From positions 39,636,110-39,700,109 of the forward strand of contig JAJKFL010000039.1 in NCBI GenBank assembly GCA_021186555.1: a stretch of 64,000 bases of DNA, given 5' to 3'. This stretch comes from Reticulitermes speratus (Eukaryota; Arthropoda; Insecta; Blattodea; Rhinotermitidae). Of this stretch, positions 1-10,691 are shown in pieces. The notes beneath the pieces were generated by a model. The model saw nothing but the letters and a program-made list of their open reading frames with translations, did no database searches and was not told the origin of the DNA. Position numbers and translations under genes: made by a program. Every line of letters starts with the position of its first letter. Within the stretch, counting starts at the first letter, position 1.

Positions 1-204
1 GCACTTTCTCTAGTGTGTTTGTACTTCTCCAAGGAGAGTCTTGTGCCTTTCTGCAGGACAATTTGCCTAGCTTTATTTTTCTCCTCAATAGCATTCATAC
101 ATTCGTCATCGAACCATTCCATGTTCTTCCTGGTTTGTTTTTTCCCAATGGTGTCCTTTGCCGCTTGTTGAACTGCTGTTTTAATTTCTGTCCAAAAAAT
201 TGTG
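1..204 (-). pseudogene. Fragment of a non-LTR retrotransposon ORF2 (endonuclease-RT spacer)
   Basis: Read on the minus strand this stretch is open throughout and gives a peptide with FWTEIKTAVQQAAKDTIG, then EWFDDECMNAIEEKNKARQ and a basic tail. That is the style of the linker between the endonuclease and reverse transcriptase domains of insect LINE ORF2 proteins. The open frame ends abruptly near 200-204, where sequence homologous to 31413 onward begins, so the element appears 5'-truncated there. Its RT part would lie outside the window. No target duplication can be checked. The family call rests on residue style only. Confidence 0.55.
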
Positions 205-1080
205 CATTCTAGTGACAGTATATTGAATTTTCAAACTAAATACTTGATCTACTCTGACAAACGCACCAGGTTCCTCTGAAACGTCGGTACCTTTCGCGCC
301 AGACTACACGGCATCATATACCAAACTACAGAAGTGACCATATTTACCGCCGTGAGAACCTCAAATATAATCTTTTATTTATTTATTTATTTATTTATGT
401 ACGGTAACCATACCATAGGCTGCAGCAACCGGAGTTCCATTCCCGAAAATGGAAAAATATTGTCTTCCCCATAACGCCCAGACCGACACTGCGGCCCAGC
501 GGTCTCCTGTTTAATGGGCACCGACTGTCTGACACATGACGCACACACAGAAGTTATTTACCACACAAACAAACGAATAACAAAAATAACGATATTAACA
601 GATACTTAAAAAAATGTGTAACAATTTTAACATTTTAGTGATATTTTAATACACATGTGGTGTATGAGCTCAATCAGAACTCAAAACAGTGGACTGGTAT
701 TTTAACGTTCAACATTTTACTCATCTGGATGTGACTTTTTATACAATCGATGTATAGTCTATGCTTTTAACACTGTGACCCCCTTAGGATGACATTCTGA
801 ATGCCGATATAAGTATAGGGGTGAAGCAATAATATTGTAAAAATTGTGTATGAATTGGTATGATAAATAAATAACCTCCAATTGCTATAGAATGCACGGT
901 AAATATAACGTCAAGTTTAGCAAGGCATGTACTTTGTATACCATACCAGAGCTGCGTCGGAATGGTATAAACGGCTTGCTAAAGCCACCTAACGGGCGGC
1001 CTCCACAACAAGGTCGTTTAGGATATCGAACCTGCGACCAACAAGTAGAAGGTCTGCATCCTAAACTGGTAACACACTAG
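205..1080. repeat. Left flank segment, diverged direct copy of 31413-31925
   Basis: This segment shares long near-identical stretches with 31413-31925: the AAACGTCGGTAC block, the ATTT tetranucleotide run at about 373-397, the 'cggcccakcggtctcct' block and the tRNA-like part near 940-1060. It shows that the spacer lying before copy C also lies before copy A, so the array unit includes this spacer. Positions 420-480 and 640-880 have little counterpart in the other copy. No credible gene is seen; the longest open frame (62 codons) overlaps the SINE-like part. Confidence 0.6.
915..1075 (-). repeat. tRNA-like SINE-type sequence (copy also at 31750-31915)
   Basis: The minus strand contains GGTCGCAGGTTCGATATCC, which fits an RNA polymerase III B box (GGTTCGAnnCC). 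It is followed by a body shared with 31750-31915. Two copies sit in equivalent spacers, so they may be duplicates of one insertion. The A box is not clear. A SINE-type origin is an inference. Confidence 0.4.
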
Positions 1081-1105
1081 CCCCTGCCCACCCAGGAAGT
1101 GTCTT

Positions 1106-2153
1106 AGTTAATATACAGAACAGACATAGCCTACACCTCAACCTATGTTTATCTTTTGTGGCCATGTAGTTAATACACACAACAGAGACATAGCCTACAC
1201 CGTAACCTAACTTTGTGTTTTGTGGCCATGTAGTTAATATACACAACAGAGACATAGCCTAAACCGTAACCTAACTTTGTGTTATGTGGCCATGTAGTTA
1301 ATATATACAACAGAGACATAGCCTACACCATAACCTAACTTTGTATTTTGTGGCCATGTAGTTAATATACACAACAGACATAGCCTACACCGTAACCTAA
1401 CTTTGTGTTTTGTGGCCATGTAGTTAATAAACACAACAGAGACATAACCTACACCGTAACCTAACTTTGTGTTTTGTGGCCATGTAGTTACTATACACAA
1501 CTGAGACATAGCATACATCCTAACCTAAGTTTGTGTTTGCTGGCCATGTCGTTAATATACACAACAGAGACATAGCCTACATCCTAACCTAACTTTGTGT
1601 TTCTGGCCATGCAGTTAATATACACAACAGAGATATAGCATACATCCTAACCTAACTTTGTGTTTTCTGGCCATGTAGTTAATATGCACAAGAGAGACAT
1701 AGCCTACACCTTAACCTAAGTTTGTGTGGAGTGGCCATGTAGTTAATATACACAACAGAGAAACAGCCTACACCATAACCTAACTTTGTGTTTAGTGGCC
1801 ATGTAGTTAATATACGCTATAGGGACATAGCCTACACCGAAACCTAACTATGTGTTTTCTGGCCATGTAGTTAATATACACAACAGAGAAATAGCCTACG
1901 TCCTAACCTAACTTTGTGGCCATGTAGTTATATACAGAACAGAGGCATAGCCTACATTCTAACCTAACTTTGTGTTTTCTGGCCATGTAGTTAATATACA
2001 CAACAGACATAGCCTACACCGTAACCTAACTTTGTGTTTTGTGGCCATGTAGTTAATATACACGACAGAGTCACAGCGTACACCGTAACCTAACTTTGTG
2101 TTTTGTGGCCATGTAGTTAATATACAGAACAGAGACATAGCCTACATCCTAAC
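1106..2153. repeat. Minisatellite array, ~64 bp unit, flanking copy A
   Basis: About sixteen imperfect tandem units carry the blocks 'ggccatgtagttaatata', 'cacaacagagacatagcc' and 'taacctaactttgtgtttt'. Units vary by small deletions and by substitutions in the cctacaccgtaacc part; some read atcctaacctaac, two adjacent CCTAA words. Minus-strand open frames of 60-78 codons follow from the period and are not genes. The same satellite borders every copy of the zinc-finger gene (15713, 17436, 32431, 50818). Confidence 0.92.
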
Positions 2154-2629
2154 CTATCAACATGCTTCTGATTTTTAATTCCTGTAGCCAAGTCATCAGA
2201 ATAGGATACACAGATCGCTTTCAGTAGAGCAGCAAGGATTCTTTCCTGCTTGTCTCTATGAACCAGCAAGAGGAAAGAGTAAAATAAGAGCAAGACAATG
2301 ACATGTATAAAGTGGGTCACAGCAGTTGGTAATGTTGAGGATTATGGCCACTTCCACAAGCAGACAGCAGCAGTAATAAGTGACCACTTTCACTGTAAGA
2401 TTTACTTACCTTTTCTCCAACCAATATAATCCAGTATAAAATGAGAATACTTCAGTGGCATACATGTTATCATAATATGAGCTAAAATTCAAGATATATT
2501 AATGACCATAACTGTGTTGTGCATCGAACTACACTCAGTATACATCATTAACAAAATGTAAAGATAGTAATGAGTGATGAATATGCAAAAAATTAGTAAA
2601 AAAAGGTGAGAAATATATTTTCACCTGTG

Positions 2630-2975
2630 TAGATTGAGTACAGACACAAATCCAAGTCATTTCTGGATGATAAGTGAACATAAAAAACAGTACAAAGTAA
2701 AGATAACCCCCATGCATATTATGAAGGCATAAAGAAGAACTGGAGATAGAGCTCCATTTTTTCTTAACCATCACACTAGATGGAGATAAGTGGTCAATTT
2801 CACATCGTGCCCACTTTACCACCATAGAAAGAGTGCCAGTACACAATGAATAGGAGGCTGAGTTGGCCCCAGTGCTGGTTTGTGTGTTTTGGAGAAAATA
2901 ACTTGCCCTTGCTGAGATTCGAACACTGGATCGTCCAGCTGAGAGCCTACTCACTACACTATGTTATCCTACATC
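2630..2975 (-). repeat. tRNA-derived SINE-like element in copy A
   Basis: On the minus strand a tRNA-like head (A-box-like TAGTGAGTAGG, then about 32 nt later the B box GTTCGAATC) is followed by a body ending near the donor-like CACAG|GTGAAAA. The body translates to a 139-residue open frame, which is the kind of frame produced by transcribed SINEs. Homologous copies lie at the same place in copies C and D, and a truncated one in B, so it predates the duplication. It could alternatively be an exon captured from a SINE. Confidence 0.45.
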
Positions 2976-3584
2976 CAGTTTGTGTAACATTTCCAATAAC
3001 GCTTTGTTACTTTTTTTTTCTTGCTCCATTATCTTTAAACGTCACAAAACAAGCATATCTATACCCAGAAATGGAAATGACACGTAATATATTCATAAAA
3101 TTTCGCTACTCAGATGGAAAAATACAAACCCCCCCCCCGGTCAAACTACATGTCATCATTAACTGGGGTGCACAAATCTCGGGCACCAGGTCATCATGGC
3201 GATTATATTTTGACTAATATGTGTTGAACTCATTCCACGTCACCCTTCTGGCAACTAGAATTTTCAGGCAGCTCCTATATTTAGTGAAAATCTGTGCACC
3301 TCTGCTAATTATCCAGACATATCACTGTTATAACCAACATGCACAAGTTTATTCAACATTTGTCTCTCAAGCTTAACTCCTTATGCAGACTAAATTATTG
3401 AGCATCATAAGTGCACACTTTGATGTAACATATCAACTACTGATCGTAAAATCTGCATGTACCAAATACCTGAAAATATGGAAGTACAAAAGGGCTATAT
3501 ATCAACTCTGTACACACTTCAACAAAGCTCATGATGCAGTCAGAAATAAGATTTCGTACAATATTTCCATGGAGTTTAATGTAC

Positions 3585-3971
3585 CTAGAAAGCAGTTAAG
3601 TTAATCAATATGTTCAAATCAAACCAACAGTAAATTCCAGATAGATGTTTATAGTTTATTCCATGGCAATGATGTACTACCAGGTAACTCTGACATGTGA
3701 ACGTCTTACCACATGCATTATATGAAAATGGACGCTCATCACTGTGTATGCACTGATGTCTTATCAGGTTACTCTGTCGGTTGAATGCCTTATTACACAC
3801 ATCACAGGAATATGGACGGTCACCACTGTGTATGCGTTGATGTCTTACCAGGCTACTCCGATCAGTGAATGCCTTATTACACACATTACAGGAATATGGA
3901 CGGTCACCACTGTGTATGCGTTGATGTCTTACCAGGCTACTCCGATCAGTGAATGCCTTATTACACACATC
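3585..3971 (-). pseudogene. Finger-coding sequence downstream of the conserved TGA, copy A
   Basis: Immediately after the TGA at 3972-3974, and in the same frame, the sequence continues as DVCNKAF and then further finger modules. There are two fingers with TDRSSLVRHQ helices (84-bp duplicates), one [10 protein letters not shown] finger, and a degenerate last finger (FSYNACGKTF, first Cys lost). The frame stays open for about 127 codons to a stop near 3585. Copies B, C and D keep the same frame after the same TGA but have fewer fingers. It is either 3'-UTR made of former coding sequence or a readthrough extension. Confidence 0.6.
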
Positions 3972-5031
3972 TCAGTAACATGGACTCTTACCACTATGTA
4001 TGTGTTGATGTTCTATCAGGTTCCTCTTTTGGCTGAATGCATTATTACACACATTACAAGAATATGGACGCTCACCACTGTGTATGCGTTGATGTTTTAT
4101 CAAGTTACTCTTTTGGTTGAATGCCTTATTACACACATTACAGGAATATGGACGCTCACCATTGTGTAAGAGTTGATGTCTTATCAGGTTACTCTGTCGG
4201 CTGAATGCCTTATTACACATATTACAGGAATATGGACGCTCACCACTGTGTATGCGTTGATGTCTTATCAGGCTACTCTGTTGGCTGAATGCCTTATTAC
4301 ACACATTACAGGAATATGGATGCTCACCACTGTGTATGCGTTGATGTTTTATGAGGTTACTCCGATCAGTGAATGCCTTATTACAAACATTACAGGAATA
4401 CGGATGCTCACCACTGTGTATGCGCTGATGTTTTATCAGGTTACTCTTCTGGCGGAATTCCTTATTACATACATTGCAGCAATACGGACGCTCACCACTG
4501 TGCATGCGTTGATGTCTTATCAGGCCACTCTGTAGGCTGAATGCCTTATTACACACATTACAGGAATATGGATGCTCACCACTGTGTATGCGTTGATGTT
4601 TTATGAGGTTACTCCGATCAGTGAATGCCTTATTACAAACATTACAGAATACGGACGATCACCACTGTGTATGCGTTGATGTGCTATCAGCTTACTCTGT
4701 AGCTGAATGCTTTATTACACACATTACAGGAATATGGACGATCACCACTGTGTATGCGTTGATGTTTCATCAGGTAACTCTGTTGGCTGAATGCCTTATT
4801 ACACACATTACAGGAATATGGATGATCACCACTGTGTATGCGTTGATGTCTTATCAGGCTACCCTTATGGCTGAATTCCTTATTACACACATTACAGGAA
4901 TATAGATGCTCACCACTGTGTATGTGTTGATGTTCTATGAGGTTACTCCAATCAGTGAATGCCTTATTACACACATCACAGGAATATGGACTATCACCAC
5001 TATGTGTGCACAGTTGTTCATTCTGAGTAAC
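3972..5031 (-). pseudogene. C2H2 zinc-finger exon, copy A (12 fingers, frameshifted)
   Basis: This is the last exon of the minus-strand zinc-finger gene. It begins after the acceptor TACCAG|GTTACTCAG with VTQNEQL and has 84-bp finger repeats of the form C-x2-C-x12-H-x3-H joined by HSGE/DxPY linkers, about 12 fingers before the TGA at 3972-3974. Two single-base losses relative to the consensus break the frame: 'cattacagaatac' for cattacaggaatac near 4647, and 'ctctgtagctgaat' for ctctgtcggctgaat near 4697. Only fingers 1-3 and then about 6-12 are in continuous frames. Each finger would bind Zn and contact DNA through helix positions -1, 2, 3 and 6. As assembled the exon does not encode a full protein; consensus errors in a repeat cannot be excluded. 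Confidence 0.85.
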
Positions 5032-5824
5032 CTGGTACAGAACATAAAGGACAAATATTGAGATATATCCCAATAGAAAGAATTACTTTGAAAGCAACGT
5101 ATAAGTAAACAATTATTACATTTAAGGAACTGCGTTCTTTACCAAACTGCATTTCATGACTAGCAATTTAGTGCACAGTCCGGTCTCCAAATAAAAGGCC
5201 CCATGTACCTACATAACACACTTAGTACAGAGTGGTGTATGAAATTAATACTGGAACTCATGTTCAAAGCATTGAACAAATTCAAATTTTAAAATACGTT
5301 TAGCAAGGCAATACACCAGCACACAGCACACCGGAGTCAATGTTGTTTCCACAGACAGCTCTGTATGGAAGGATTATATGTACACACTCATACCACAGCT
5401 GAGGTCTGCAAATTTTCCAAAAATCTAGGACCAATCCCAAAAATCTAAGTGTGCCTCAAATACGCCATTAACAAGATTTGGCAAAAGTATGTGCAAAAGA
5501 ATTAAAATGTTAATGTCAAATACTGGTTGATCCTTAGTGTGGATACTCACACAAGAGACGGTATATTGAACGATGGAGAGAGACATTTATGGTCTAGCAT
5601 TGTTATCAACGCTGTCCAGTGTATTTAAGTTAATTTATCTAAGTTTCAAGTGTGGCCAGTTGAAATGAATCAATTTTCTCTCTTTCTCACACCATTCGCA
5701 ACAGAAATGTGATCTACCACAAAACAACCACCCACCCACCCACCGAATGGGCAAAGAAATGGCTTGTGCCTATGTGCATGCCAACACACACACACACAAC
5801 ACACAAAACAGGATTCAGTTTTAC
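5032..5824 (-). other. Intron between module exon and finger exon, copy A
   Basis: About 793 bp lies between donor CTCAG|GTAAAA (minus strand) and acceptor CCAG|GTTACT. It contains CA-rich and CCCA microsatellite near 5720-5810 and blocks conserved in all four copies. Nothing coding is seen. Joining the exons gives KTEPQ-VTQNEQL in phase 0. Confidence 0.65.
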
Positions 5825-8685
5825 CTGAGGTTCAGTCTTTACGTCTGGAGATGTTATGGGCTGAGGAACATTTTCCACATTTACATCTGTGCCTTCTACA
5901 ATTGTTATCATGACAACTTCATGGGAATTATCACAAGATGTCAGACATGTCTCAGTACACGAACCAAATTTATCGGTGTCTTCTTCAACCTTCATATTGA
6001 CAACTTCATGCACATCATCTGATGATGTTAGCCATGTCTCAGTGCATGAACCAAATTCAACAGTGTCTTCCTCAACCTTCAGATTGAAAACTTTATGCGC
6101 ATCATCAGATGATGTCAGACATGTCTCAGTGCATGAACCAAATTCATCTGTGGCTTCCTCAACCTTCATATTGAAAACTTCATGCGCATCATCAGATGAT
6201 GTCAGACATGTCTCAGTGCATGAACCAAATTCATCTGTGGCTTCCTCAACCTTCATATTGACAACTTTGTGCCTATCATCAGACGATGTCAGACATGTCT
6301 CAGTACACGAACCAAATTTATCGGTGTCTTCTTCAACCTTCATATTGACAACTTCATGCACATCATCTGATGATGTTAGCCATGTCTCAGTGCATGAACC
6401 AAATTCAACAGTGTCTTCCTCAACCTTCAGATTGAAAACTTTATGCGCATCATCAGATGATGTCAGACATGTCTCAGTGCATGAACCAAATTCATCTGTG
6501 GCTTCCTCAACCTTCATATTGAAAACTTCATGCGCATCATCAGATGATGTCAGACATGTCTCAGTGCATGAACCAAATTCATCTGTGGCTTCCTCAACCT
6601 TCATATTGACAACTTTGTGCCTATCATCAGATGATGTCAGACATGTCTCAGTGCATGAACCAAATTCATCTGTGGCTTCCTCAACCTTCATATTGACAAC
6701 TTTGTGCCTATCATCAGACGATGTCAGACATGTCTCAGTACACGAACCAAATTTATCGGTGTCTTCTTCAACCTTCATATTGACAACTTCATGCACATCA
6801 TCTGATGATGTTAGCCATGTCTCAGTGCATGAACCAAATTTAACAGTGTCTTCCTCAACCTTCAGATTGAAAACTTTATGCGCATCATCAGATGATGTCA
6901 GACATGTCTCAGTGCATGAACCAAATTCATCTGTGGCTTCCTCAACCTTCATATTGAAAACTTCATGCGCATCATCAGATGATGTCAGACATGTCTCAGT
7001 GCATGAACCAAATTCATCTGTGGCTTCCTCAACCTTCATATTGACAACTTTGTGCCTATCATCAGACGATGTCAGACATGTCTCAGTACACGAACCAAAT
7101 TTATCGGTGTCTTCTTCAACCTTCATATTGACAACTTCATGCACATCATCTGATGATGTTAGCCATGTCTCAGTGCATGAACCAAATTCAACAGTGTCTT
7201 CCTCAACCTTCAGATTGCAAACTTTATGCGCATCATCAGATGATGTCAGACATGTCTCAGTGCATGAACCAAATTCATCTGTGGCTTCCTCAACCTTCAT
7301 ATTGAAAACTTCATGCGAATCATCAGATGATGTCAGACATGTCTCAGTGCATGAACCAAATTCATCTGTGGCTTCCTCAACCTTCATATTGACAACTTTG
7401 TGCCTATCATCAGACGATGTCAGACATGTCTCAGTACACGAACCAAATTTATCGGTGTCTTCTTCAACCTTCATATTGACAACTTCATGCACATCATCTG
7501 ATGATGTTAGCCATGTCTCAGTGCATGAACCAAATTCAACAGTGTCTTCCTCAACCTTCAGATTGAAAACTTTATGCGCATCATCAGATGATGTCAGACA
7601 TGTCTCAGTGCCTGAACCAAATTCATCTGTGGCTTCCTCAACCTTCATATTGAAAACTTCATGCGCATCATCAGATGATGTCAGACATGTCTCAGTGCAT
7701 GAACCAAATTCATCTGTGGCTTCCTCAACCTTCATATTGACAACTTTGTGCCTATCATCAGACGATGTCAGACATGTCTCAGTACACGAACCAAATTTAT
7801 CGGTGTCTTCTTCAACCTTCATATTGACAACTTCATGCACATCATCTGATGATGTTAGCCATGTCTCAGTGCATGAACCAAATTCAACAGTGTCTTCCTC
7901 AACCTTCAGATTGAAAACTTTATGCGCATCATCAGATGATGTCAGACATGTCTCAGTGCATGAACCAAATTCATCTGTGGCTTCCTCAACCTTCATATTG
8001 AAAACTTCATGCGCATCATCAGATGATGTCAGACATGTCTCAGTGCATGAACCAAATTCATCTGTGGCTTCCTCAACCTTCATATTGACAACTTTGTGCC
8101 TATCATCAGATGATGTCAGACATGTCTCAGTGCATGAACCAAATTCATCTGTGGCTTCCTCAACCTTCATATTGACAACTTTGTGCCTATCATCAGACGA
8201 TGTCAGACATGTCTCAGTACACGAACCAAATTTATCGGTGTCTTCTTCAACCTTCATATTGACAACTTCATGCACATCATCTGATGATGTTAGCCATGTC
8301 TCAGTGCATGAACCAAATTCAACAGTGTCTTCCTCAACCTTCAGATTGCAAACTTTATGCGCATCATCAGATGATGTCAGACATATCTCAGTGCATGAAC
8401 CAAATTCATCTGTGGCTTCCTCAACCTTCATATTCAAAACTTCATGCGCATCATCAGATGATGTCAGACATGTCTCAGTGCATGAACAAATTCATCTGTG
8501 GCTTCCTCAACCTTCATATTGAAAACTTCATGCGCATCATCAGACGATGTCAGACATGTCTCAGTGCATGAACCAAATTCATCTGTGGCTTCCCCAACCT
8601 TCATATTGACAACTTTGACACCAGATAATGTCGGACATGTCTCGGTACAGGCACCAGGTTTAGCTTTCACTAAATCCATGCAGTC
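5825..8685 (-). pseudogene. Module exon, copy A: ~31 tandem 29-aa acidic Cys modules, one frameshift
   Basis: This is a minus-strand exon from acceptor TTTTACAG|GACTGC to donor CCTCAG|GTAAAA. It starts DCMDLVKAKPGACTETC, continues as tandem 87-bp modules (NMKVEEATDEFGSCTETC then LTSSDDxHxV) and ends in VENVPQPITSPDVKTEPQ. About 31 modules are present against roughly 6-10 in the other copies. They form a four-module, 348-bp higher-order unit (types DTDKF..RHK, ATDEF..AHE, ATDEF..AHK, NLK..DTVEF with TW) present seven times, twice with an extra module. One C is missing near 8486 ('catgaacaaattc' for catgaaccaaattc), shifting the frame two modules in; downstream the frame is open for more than 850 codons. 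Each module has a CTETC or similar Cys pair and is strongly acidic. I recognise no known domain. An N-terminal regulatory domain of a nuclear DNA-binding protein is inference from the linked fingers. Confidence 0.75.
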
Positions 8686-9205
8686 CTGTAAAACCAAACA
8701 CATTTAAATTCACGGGGTTTGCTATCTCAAAATACAAAAAATGACACTCTGGGAAACATTCAGCTCTGCATCAAAGTGACAACAGCTCATTTTTGCAAGT
8801 TTAGTTCATTACAACGTTCAAAATCATTATTCAAGAAAGTCCCTGCCTTTTACAGAACCTGAAGATAGATTTCCATGCTCAGAGGAGCCATTCCTATCAT
8901 GAGCCATACATCCAGTCCACACCTTCCACCTGATCTCTTTAAGATTGATTTTAATAATGTATTTAGCAAATTGGAATGTACTGCTTATCTCTCATATAAG
9001 TTAGATCAGCCGTACATATCATCATCCTACAGATTATCATTCCAAAGACAATTCCTCAAAATAAGTACAACCACACTTATACATACGAATAAATGGAAAA
9101 TGAAAATTACCAGTACCTGCCTACAAAACATTTAGTTTCTTTGGCCATGTAAATGCTCCGAATAACATAAGTTATCTTTTATGCACAAAAGCACACACAA
9201 CTCAC

Positions 9206-9310
9206 CATACTTTTTCTGAGAGCAGAAATCTCTCCTCAACACAGTTTAATTACTGGGCACCGTGCAACCTTAAAACTTCTTCAGCACACACAATGGTTTA
9301 CATGCTGCGA
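9206..9310 (-). other. Candidate upstream exon of copy A ending in ATG|GTGAGT
   Basis: The minus strand reads ...CTCAGAAAAAGTATG|GTGAGTTG, a strong donor in a block of about 100 bp nearly identical in all four copies. If spliced to the module exon it would give ATG|GAC TGC..., an in-frame start M-D-C-M-D-L-V-K. The 5' limit is unknown. Copy D lost the internal ATG of the module exon (ATA), so this ATG would be the only initiator at that point there. Confidence 0.4.
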
Positions 9311-9635
9311 AAGAAGAAGGCATATAATAATTCTAGCGATACAACTCAAGGATTTTATAGGATGTATCAAAAATGGAATACTTAATCAGGTCCTGATAGA
9401 AATCATATTTTTTATGCCACTTAAACATATCAAATATTATGAAAAAAATTTATCTTTGTCACACGCAATATGAAATAAACAGCAAATTACAATATATTAT
9501 AACTTCAATTATTTGACCAAAGAAAATCAGTACTCACATGTGTAATAATTACATTAAGATTTGCAAGTCTAACAGATGGGAGATAAAACATACATTGTTA
9601 AAACCAATGATCACTGACAGTGATGAGGTTCATAC

Positions 9636-9900
9636 CTCAAAAACCTACCTACTGAAATAGTTACCGCTTCAAATTTTTAACATCGCTACTACGTGAAATT
9701 TTCCTATTGGCTAGGATGGATCAGACCTTTAGTACCACCGCACAACGTCCGGCAATCGCTACCGCACTGCCATCTACTCTCATAGACTAAATTTACTTGG
9801 TAGAAACCTCGGCCAAATCCGTGTCTGTTCAATGGTAACTTTCTGTGCCAGCTGCCAATCACAGGTCACAGTCACTTCTGGGCCTTAATTATATTTTCAA
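9636..9900 (-). promoter_or_regulatory. Candidate first exon and promoter, copy A
   Basis: A conserved, less AT-rich block in all four copies ends (minus strand) at a donor-like TTTGAG|GTATGAAC. It contains CCAATAGG (minus strand, about 9712-9720) and an AGATGGCAGTGCGGTAG stretch. Its position upstream of the ATG-ending exon suits a promoter and 5'-UTR exon. No transcription start can be fixed from sequence alone. Confidence 0.3.
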
Positions 9901-10244
9901 CTCACATTTACTGTGACAATCTGTTCTGGTTTGCAGCCTAACCCACACTGTTACAAACCAATAAACTCATTACTTATTTCCAAGTTGTTTTTAAATATGC
10001 AACAGAGATTAGCTTGGGAAGGAGCAGCAATATGTGCCACTGACTGACTGCGTATTTTAAAACAATTACAGAATCTTAGTAGTGCAAGAAATTTCAAGAA
10101 TCCTGATTATATAAAATTCAATTAAAACCAAAAATACAGGTCTTATAATGCCTGATCAATTAAATAAAAAAAGCTTGCCCCAACTCTGATTTTTCTTCTG
10201 AAGTAATGATTAGGATTACTTAAGCTGACTATAAAATTATCCCT

Positions 10245-10632
10245 CTACACACTACGCAGGCATATAGCAGAATACATTAGAGTATCTCCACTCAATGTTA
10301 ACCAACCCCCACACCGGCGAAATAACCTCCAGGACCCAATACCCAATATATAGGCAGCTGGACAGATAAGACAGCTGGTCTCAACACTCTGGCAGAGAAA
10401 AATACTTTTATCGCTTCCAGTACCTTGTCCATCCCACAACCCAGTGGGTATACGAACTACGGTCCCATCTGCTGTAGACTGTTACTACTGGGCTGATATT
10501 CAGTTAGTCAGCACAGAGCTATTACTCTCATATGGTCCAGATTGGGCAAATTTAAATTTAAACTGTATGACAATAACTCAGATACTATTCACTAAAATTA
10601 TGTCTACACTATTTTTCCTCAGGTGTCTTATA

Positions 10633-10640
<8 letters not shown>
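10245..10640 (+). repeat. Conserved block with plus-strand reading frame, copy A
   Basis: About 400 bp is conserved in all four copies. The plus strand carries a frame beginning MGIxTTVPSAVDCY and running through LLSYGPDWANLNLN to an A-rich end. The same frame is open in every copy, with mostly conservative changes. It looks like the 3' part of a retroposed or TE-derived sequence (it ends in A-runs) that predates the duplication. I do not recognise the peptide. The opposite strand is also open for about 64 codons, so coding is unproven. Confidence 0.35.

Positions 10641-10688
<48 letters not shown>
10634..10688 (+). repeat. Poly(A) tract of 55 bp
   Basis: An uninterrupted run of A sits at the end of the conserved block. 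The equivalent place has a short broken A-run in copies B (25550) and D (61790) and about 11 A in copy C (39776). It fits the tail of an old retroposed insertion, re-expanded in copy A by slippage, or an assembly artefact. Confidence 0.9.

Positions 10689-10691
<3 letters not shown>

Noticed and set aside
34..212. Telomere or subtelomere suggested by CCTAA words near the left side of the window
   Set aside because: CCTAA occurs once or twice per 64-bp unit, not as a pure TTAGG array, and the same satellite recurs internally at 32-33 kb and 51 kb.
1061..1518. Minus-strand frames in the minisatellite (CILTTWPQNTKLGYGVGYVS repeats), also at 32626-33595
   Set aside because: They follow from the tandem period; units differ in length by one to a few bases, so frames break often and no conserved start or splice context exists.
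2535..2954. 139-codon minus-strand frame, also 154 codons at 51775-52239, as a protein-coding gene
   Set aside because: It runs through a tRNA-like SINE head and body; copies are frameshifted relative to one another and a B box is present, so a SINE-derived origin is more likely.
2917..2963. Functional tRNA gene at the B-box sequences (2917, 17525, 52200)
   Set aside because: Only A- and B-box-like words are present; no acceptor-stem pairing or anticodon arm could be built around them.
5889..8522. 877-codon plus-strand open frame over the module exon (VHEPNSSVASSTFIL... repeats)
   Set aside because: It is exactly antisense to the 29-aa module array. The 87-bp period is a multiple of three, so one stop-free antisense module makes the whole strand open. 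The splice sites and finger exon are on the minus strand.
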